Made by a program: the position numbers and the translations under genes
Notes under the pieces: generated by a model
Databases searched by the model: none
The model's input: the letters and a program-made list of their open reading frames with translations, nothing else
Told to the model about the DNA's origin: nothing
In this document: positions 21,780 through 25,584 of the stretch, in pieces
Layout: the number at the start of each line of letters is the position of its first letter
Position numbering within the stretch: the stretch's first letter is position 1
Assembly: GCA_036557885.1 (NCBI GenBank)
Contig: DATBGS010000142.1
Coordinates: 1 to 25,584 of the forward strand
Length of the DNA stretch: 25,584 nucleotides
From: DATBGS01 sp036557885
GTDB taxonomy: Bacteria > Chloroflexota > Ktedonobacteria > Ktedonobacterales > DATBGS01
Reading direction: 5' to 3'

Positions 21780-21808
21780 TTGACAGAAAAAGCTGCTTCC
21801 TTTACAAT
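21780..21808 (+). promoter_or_regulatory. Strong sigma-70-type promoter of the kinase gene
   Basis: TTGACA (21780-21785), exactly 17 bp, TACAAT (21803-21808). The start is expected near 21815, giving a leader of about 40 nt with AGGAG 6 nt before the ATG. Confidence 0.85.
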
Positions 21809-21856
21809 AGAGGGTGGCTCTTATAGGGAACGTAAGCGCCTATTCAGGAGACGTAC

Positions 21857-24151
21857 ATGGCGGACCGCGTTGGTCAACAGCTTGGCAACTATCGCATCAC
21901 CCGACTGCTCGGCAAAGGTGGCTTTGCCGAAGTCTATCTGGGTGTGCATGTGCATCTGGGCACCGAAGCCGCTATCAAGGTGCTCTCCACCCAGCTTGCC
22001 ACCGCTGGCGATGTCGAGAAATTTCGCCAGGAGGCGCGCACCATCGCCACGCTGGTGCATCCCAACATCATCCGTGTCTTTGATTTCGACGTGGTGGATG
22101 GCTCACCCTATCTGGTGATGGACTACGCGCCGAATGGATCGCTGCGCCAGCGCTTTCCGCAGAATACGCCGCTGGCCCCCGCCACCTTCCTGCCCTCCTT
22201 GCAGCAAATTGCCGAAGCGCTGGATTATGCCCACGCGCACCGCTTTGTGCACCGCGATATTAAGCCAGAAAATCTGCTGCTGGGCCGCCAGAATGAGGCG
22301 CTGCTCTCCGACTTTGGCGTCGCCACCGTCGCGCAGACCTCCAGCCAGCAAAGCACCCAGAACATCGCGGGCACCGCCGCGTATATGGCCCCGGAGCAGT
22401 TGCAGGGCCACCCCCGCGCCGCCAGCGACCTCTATTCCCTGGGCATCATCGTCTATGAATGGCTGACTGGCGAGCGCCCATTTCGCGGCTCCTTCACCGA
22501 GATTGCCAGCCAGCATGTGCTCACGCCGCCGCCGCCCCTGCGTACCAAAGTGCCCGGCATCTCGCCCACGTTGGAACAGGTCGTTCTGACGGCGCTGGCA
22601 AAAGACCCCAAAGACCGCTTCTCTTCGGTGCGCGCCTTTGCCACCGCTGTTGCCCAGGCCAGCCAGCTTCCGGCCATGCAGCCAACGCTGGCGACGCAGG
22701 GCGGCGCGTTCACCTATGGCACCAATCAGGCTCCGGCGGCGCTGCCTGGGCAGCCCGGCGTCACCATTGCCAACGCGCCAACCCATGTTGGGTCGTATGG
22801 GGCCACCGCCAACACCGCCGCGCAGCCCAACATTGTTAGCTCCACCATCAGCGACGCCCCCACACGCGCTGGCGCTCAAACACCGCCCATCTGGAGCGAC
22901 CCGCCCGTGACGCCTGCCAGCACCCCCTGGGCGGCAAACACCCCACACGCTGGCTGGCCGCCACCACAGCAAACATTCAATTTCTCTGCGCAGCCCCAGG
23001 CCCCGGAGAGGCCCGCGCAGCCGCCAGCATCGCCCAGGCCATCGCATCCTGGCCGCGTGGCGTTGATTCTTGTGCTCGCGCTCGCGCTCATCCTGGGCGG
23101 CGGCGGATTGGCGTTTGGGCTGGTAGGCAAAGGGCCGCTGAGTTTTCTAGACGCGCGACCCACCAGCACACCGCCAGTCACCGTCACGGTCACAGCTACA
23201 ACCAGCGTGACGCCTACCGTAATCGTCACACCATCCGCCACTGCCCGCCCCAATCAGCAAGTGGGCGTTATTACTGAGTTTGGCCTGGCAACCGTCAACT
23301 CCGGCCCCGCGCAGATCACGCTGGGGCCAGACGGCGCCCTCTGGTTTACGGAAAATAACGGCAACAAAATTGGGCGCATCACGCCCAACGGCGACCTCAA
23401 CGGCTTTAATGTGCCCACCGCAAACAGCACGCCCGATGGCATCACCCTGGGGCCGGATGGCAACCTCTGGTTTACGGAAAACGACGGCAACCAGATTGGG
23501 CGCATCACTCCCGGCGGCAGCATCACCGAGTTTCCCATCCCTACAACAGATAGCCACCCATCGGGCATCACCAAAGGCAGCGACGGCAACATCTGGTTTG
23601 GCGAAGTCACCGCCAACAAAATTGGGCGCATCACCCCCGGCGGCAGCATCACCGAGTTCAATATCCCAACCCCGGATGGCCGACCATCCGGTCTGACGCT
23701 TGGGCCGGACGGCAACGTCTGGTTTGTGGAGATTGGCGCCGGGAAGATTGGCCGTATCACGCCTGGCGGCAACTTTGCCGAGTTTCCGCTGTCTAACTCC
23801 AACAGCATGCCAAACGCCATTACTACCGGGCCAGACGGCAATCTCTGGTTCGTCGAAGGCAACGCCAATCAGATTGGGCGCATCACCCCAACAGGCACGA
23901 TCACCGAGTTTGCGCTGCCCAACGCGAACAGCGTGCCCATCATGATTGCACGCGGGCCGGATGGCAATCTCTGGTTCACTGAGCGCCTCAACAACAAAAT
24001 GGGGCGTATCTCTCCCAGCGGCTCAATTACCGAATTTGCCGTCCCCACCAACGGCAGCCGTCCGCTGGGCATCGCCCCCGGCCCCGACCAGAACATCTGG
24101 TTCACCGAATACGTCGGCAACCAGATTGGCCGCATCACCACTGGCAGGTAA
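21857..24151 (+). CDS. Ser/Thr protein kinase with extracellular Vgb-like propeller, 764 aa
   Basis: Residues 1-270 are a complete PknB-type kinase: GKGGFAEV glycine loop (19-26), Lys41 (AIK), Glu59, HRDIKPEN with Asp134, DFG at 152-154, and APE at 178-180. A Pro/Ala/Thr-rich linker (about 275-395) leads to one transmembrane helix (about 400-424) and a Thr/Val-rich stalk (TVTVTATTSVTPTVIVT). From about 470 to the end there are seven repeats of the type TEF...P.GIT.GPDGNLWFTE...NKIGRITPGGSI, the virginiamycin-B-lyase-like beta-propeller. The His residues used by true Vgb for lyase activity are not seen, so it more likely binds an outside ligand than breaks one. The kinase is inside, the propeller outside: a one-protein sensor. 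Targets are not encoded nearby. Confidence 0.93.
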   Translation: MADRVGQQLGNYRITRLLGKGGFAEVYLGVHVHLGTEAAIKVLSTQLATAGDVEKFRQEARTIATLVHPNIIRVFDFDVVDGSPYLVMDYAPNGSLRQRFPQNTPLAPATFLPSLQQIAEALDYAHAHRFVHRDIKPENLLLGRQNEALLSDFGVATVAQTSSQQSTQNIAGTAAYMAPEQLQGHPRAASDLYSLGIIVYEWLTGERPFRGSFTEIASQHVLTPPPPLRTKVPGISPTLEQVVLTALAKDPKDRFSSVRAFATAVAQASQLPAMQPTLATQGGAFTYGTNQAPAALPGQPGVTIANAPTHVGSYGATANTAAQPNIVSSTISDAPTRAGAQTPPIWSDPPVTPASTPWAANTPHAGWPPPQQTFNFSAQPQAPERPAQPPASPRPSHPGRVALILVLALALILGGGGLAFGLVGKGPLSFLDARPTSTPPVTVTVTATTSVTPTVIVTPSATARPNQQVGVITEFGLATVNSGPAQITLGPDGALWFTENNGNKIGRITPNGDLNGFNVPTANSTPDGITLGPDGNLWFTENDGNQIGRITPGGSITEFPIPTTDSHPSGITKGSDGNIWFGEVTANKIGRITPGGSITEFNIPTPDGRPSGLTLGPDGNVWFVEIGAGKIGRITPGGNFAEFPLSNSNSMPNAITTGPDGNLWFVEGNANQIGRITPTGTITEFALPNANSVPIMIARGPDGNLWFTERLNNKMGRISPSGSITEFAVPTNGSRPLGIAPGPDQNIWFTEYVGNQIGRITTGR

Positions 24152-24159
24152 GCGCTTGT

Positions 24160-24214
24160 CCCACCGGCATCCGCCTGCCCTTTGTCTTAGGGTGCCGGGC
24201 CTCGCGGGGCTACA
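24160..24214. repeat. Family 2 repeat between convergent genes
   Basis: CCGGCA (24164-24169) pairs with TGCCGG (24193-24198) around GCCCTTTGTCTTAGGG, the family core; the right end GGGGCTAC contains the stop codon (TAG, 24210-24212 on the minus strand) of the antirepressor-like gene. Likely a bidirectional terminator. Confidence 0.7.
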
Positions 24215-25226
24215 CCGCCCACCCCAGCCGTTGATGCAGCCACGCGGCTATCTCGCCCCAGGACGCCTCGGCAAGCTGGCTGATCGCCTCCACGCTGAAG
24301 GCGGCAGCTAGTTCGCGCTCAATGGCGCTGGCGGACTGCCCGGTCTGATGCTCCAGCACCCGCAGCAGCGTTCGCACTTCCACCTGATGTTCTGCGGTAA
24401 GCGGGTTGGGTGCCTCCATCCGCGTGACCCGCGCCACCAGCGCATTCACCTGCTCTCCAAGCTGCTTGACCTGTTGAGCCAGCGCGTTCATCTCGTCGCT
24501 GGACCCATCAGGCCGCGCGTGCTGGTGCTGGAGGTGCTGCTCCAGCGCCTCTTTGAGTTGGCGCAGTACCTTCTGGTGCTCGTCGAGCATCTCGGCGTGC
24601 TGATTCACCACCTGCCCCATCTGGGCCATCTGTTTGGATAACGTCATCAGACAGGCGTCTATGTCCCGCACATGCCGCTCCAGGCCATCATGCGCCCAAA
24701 TCATGTACTCCTGGTACGCATAGCGTTTTTCATCGCCCAGCGGAGGGAACAGCAGCATCTCCGGCGGTGGCAGCGTGTCAGGCTCCTCCTTTGGTGGCAC
24801 CGCTTGCGCTGGTTCTTCTTTGGGGGATGCCTGACCCAGCTCGACATTCACTTCCAAGAAAAACTTCTGGCGAATCGTGCGAACCGCGTCAAGCTGGCAA
24901 ATGCGCAAAATCTCGCGGGCTTCGGGCGCAACCTTATTGGGATAAATACCAGCAAGCCAGATCGGAATCGCCTCAGCGATGATGACGTTTGCCTCTTGCT
25001 TTCCGCCGTCTGTCTCAATGTAGGCCAGGATGAGAGAATCACCAATAGTGCGATGCGTCTGAATCTTCCTCGCTTGCGAGGTGTAAGCTAAACCCAGCAT
25101 ATCGCAAAACATGCGAAAAGCCGCAGCGACGCGACCATCTGACAGAAGCACTACAATAATCTCAAACCCGGCAATTACGACGGTTGATTGCTTCACTGGG
25201 GTCACGGGCGTTTGTGGTGTGTTCAT
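24210..25226 (-). CDS. Phage antirepressor N-terminal (P22_AR_N-like) domain protein, 338 aa
   Basis: Paralogue of the gene at 104-1009. Residues about 8-115 hold the P22_AR_N-like domain (VVIAGFEIIVVLLSDGRVAA, IPIWLAGIYPNKVAPEAR); a Pro/Glu-rich linker at about 125-150 repeats PKEEP; a long coiled coil follows (about 185-270, DACLMTLSKQMAQMGQVVNQ, EMLDEHQKVLRQLKEALEQ), then the shared tail SASAIERELAAAFSVEAISQ...GEIAAWLHQRLGW. It ends with two extra residues AV and a TAG supplied by the repeat at 24160-24214. ATG 25226 has AGGAGA upstream. A six-copy direct-repeat array lies in front. Probably a regulator; DNA target unknown. Confidence 0.85.
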   Translation of the reverse strand: MNTPQTPVTPVKQSTVVIAGFEIIVVLLSDGRVAAAFRMFCDMLGLAYTSQARKIQTHRTIGDSLILAYIETDGGKQEANVIIAEAIPIWLAGIYPNKVAPEAREILRICQLDAVRTIRQKFFLEVNVELGQASPKEEPAQAVPPKEEPDTLPPPEMLLFPPLGDEKRYAYQEYMIWAHDGLERHVRDIDACLMTLSKQMAQMGQVVNQHAEMLDEHQKVLRQLKEALEQHLQHQHARPDGSSDEMNALAQQVKQLGEQVNALVARVTRMEAPNPLTAEHQVEVRTLLRVLEHQTGQSASAIERELAAAFSVEAISQLAEASWGEIAAWLHQRLGWAV

Positions 25227-25294
25227 AGAGGTTCTCCTTTTTCGGTTCGTTCAGATTTTGCTCAGGTAGTAAGCAATCTTGCTACCCCTTCCAA

Positions 25295-25465
25295 GGCGGA
25301 ATCAAAATCATGATCCCTTTCTGCCAAGGTGGAATCAAAATAGGGCGGAATCAAAATCACCACCCCCTCCTGCCAAAGCGGAATCAAAATCACCACCCCT
25401 AGTGCTTTTGGGTATGGTCAAAATGACTATTCCCCTGTTTTTCTAAGGTATGGTCAAAATCACCG
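25295..25465. repeat. Six direct repeats (core TCAAAAT) upstream of the right antirepressor-like gene
   Basis: Cores start at 25302, 25335, 25351, 25384, 25418 and 25454, all in one orientation, so spacings are 33, 16, 33, 34 and 36 bp. The first four share GGNGGAATCAAAAT, the last two GGTATGGTCAAAAT; most continue with CACC or a similar sequence. Such an evenly phased array fits multiple protein-binding sites (operator or iteron). It lies 70-240 bp before the start at 25226. Confidence 0.7.
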
Positions 25466-25486
25466 CACCTTCTCTGTCTAGGAATA

Positions 25487-25584
25487 CCCTTAAAGGGCGT
25501 ACTCTTAAAAGGCATACCTTTTTGCCTCAAGGTTCAGACTTTTCGTCTTACCCTTGCTCCAAGGGTGCGAGATGATCTCGCACC
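25487..25584. repeat. Chain of five short perfect hairpins at the right end
   Basis: CCCTT-A-AAGGG (25487-25497), AAAAGG-CATA-CCTTTT (25507-25522), AGAC-TTTTC-GTCT (25536-25548), ACCCTT-GCTCC-AAGGGT (25550-25566) and GGTGCGAGA-TGA-TCTCGCACC (25564-25584). The last two overlap by three bases, and the chain may continue past the window. No gene is visible here. Confidence 0.55.

Noticed and set aside
21857..24151. Streptogramin resistance enzyme (Vgb)
   Set aside because: The propeller is fused to a kinase and membrane helix and lacks the catalytic His pattern; a sensor role is more likely.
25295..25465. CRISPR array
   Set aside because: Repeats are only about 13-15 bp with drifting sequence, intervals are 16-36 bp centre to centre, and there are no cas genes.

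Overview
The window looks like a piece of a high-GC bacterial chromosome. The protein mix (TPR/WD40 fusion, PknB-type kinase fused to a beta-propeller, zinc-ribbon/PD40 protein, IS607-type transposon, many small unnamed membrane proteins) suggests a Chloroflexota of the Ktedonobacteria type. That placement is inference from gene content only: there is no rRNA, tRNA or marker gene here.

Layout. Two paralogous phage-antirepressor-like (P22_AR_N) genes bracket the window: 104-1009 (+) and 24210-25226 (-), each preceded by short direct repeats. From 1179 to 2342 (-) lies a three-gene operon whose first gene is an AhpD/carboxymuconolactone-decarboxylase-type peroxidase interrupted by an in-frame TGA exactly where the family has its second active-site cysteine. 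A bacterial SECIS-like hairpin follows the TGA, so I read it as an undescribed selenoprotein, not two broken ORFs. Then come a two-TM membrane protein (-), a TPR-WD40 protein (+), a SnoaL-like protein (-), an unrecognised 282-aa protein (-), a DUF1622 membrane protein (+), a LysE-type exporter (-), a beta-propeller lipoprotein (-), a zinc-ribbon/PD40 membrane protein (-), an SPFH protein (+), a four-TM protein (-), a MerR-VWA operon (-) and a glycine-rich anchored exoprotein (-).

From 16372 to about 19902 there is a nested transposon. An IS607-type element (tnpA + tnpB, about 2.0 kb) sits inside codon 30/31 of a second, closely related tnpB, which is preceded by a small ribbon-helix-helix-like gene instead of a tnpA. 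Removing the inner element restores a 422-codon tnpB, the same length as the inner one. Rightward (+) are an eight-TM protein, a two-TM protein with a cytosolic domain, and a Ser/Thr kinase with an extracellular Vgb-like propeller.

Two families of dispersed palindromic repeats run through the intergenic spaces. Family 1 (1071-1127, 2439-2527, two arms of 11200-11388) folds into three or four successive hairpins whose arms change in a compensatory way between copies. Family 2 (5526-5596, 6508-6560, 7634-7732, 12391-12436, 12452-12551, 24160-24214) shares the core CACCCTAAGACAGAAGGGC with family 1 where that core is kept; it has inserted in frame in the LysE gene and supplies the stop codon of two other genes. 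Three genes (MerR, TnpA, ribbon-helix-helix) have their -10 box exactly 6 nt before the ATG, which points to leaderless transcripts.
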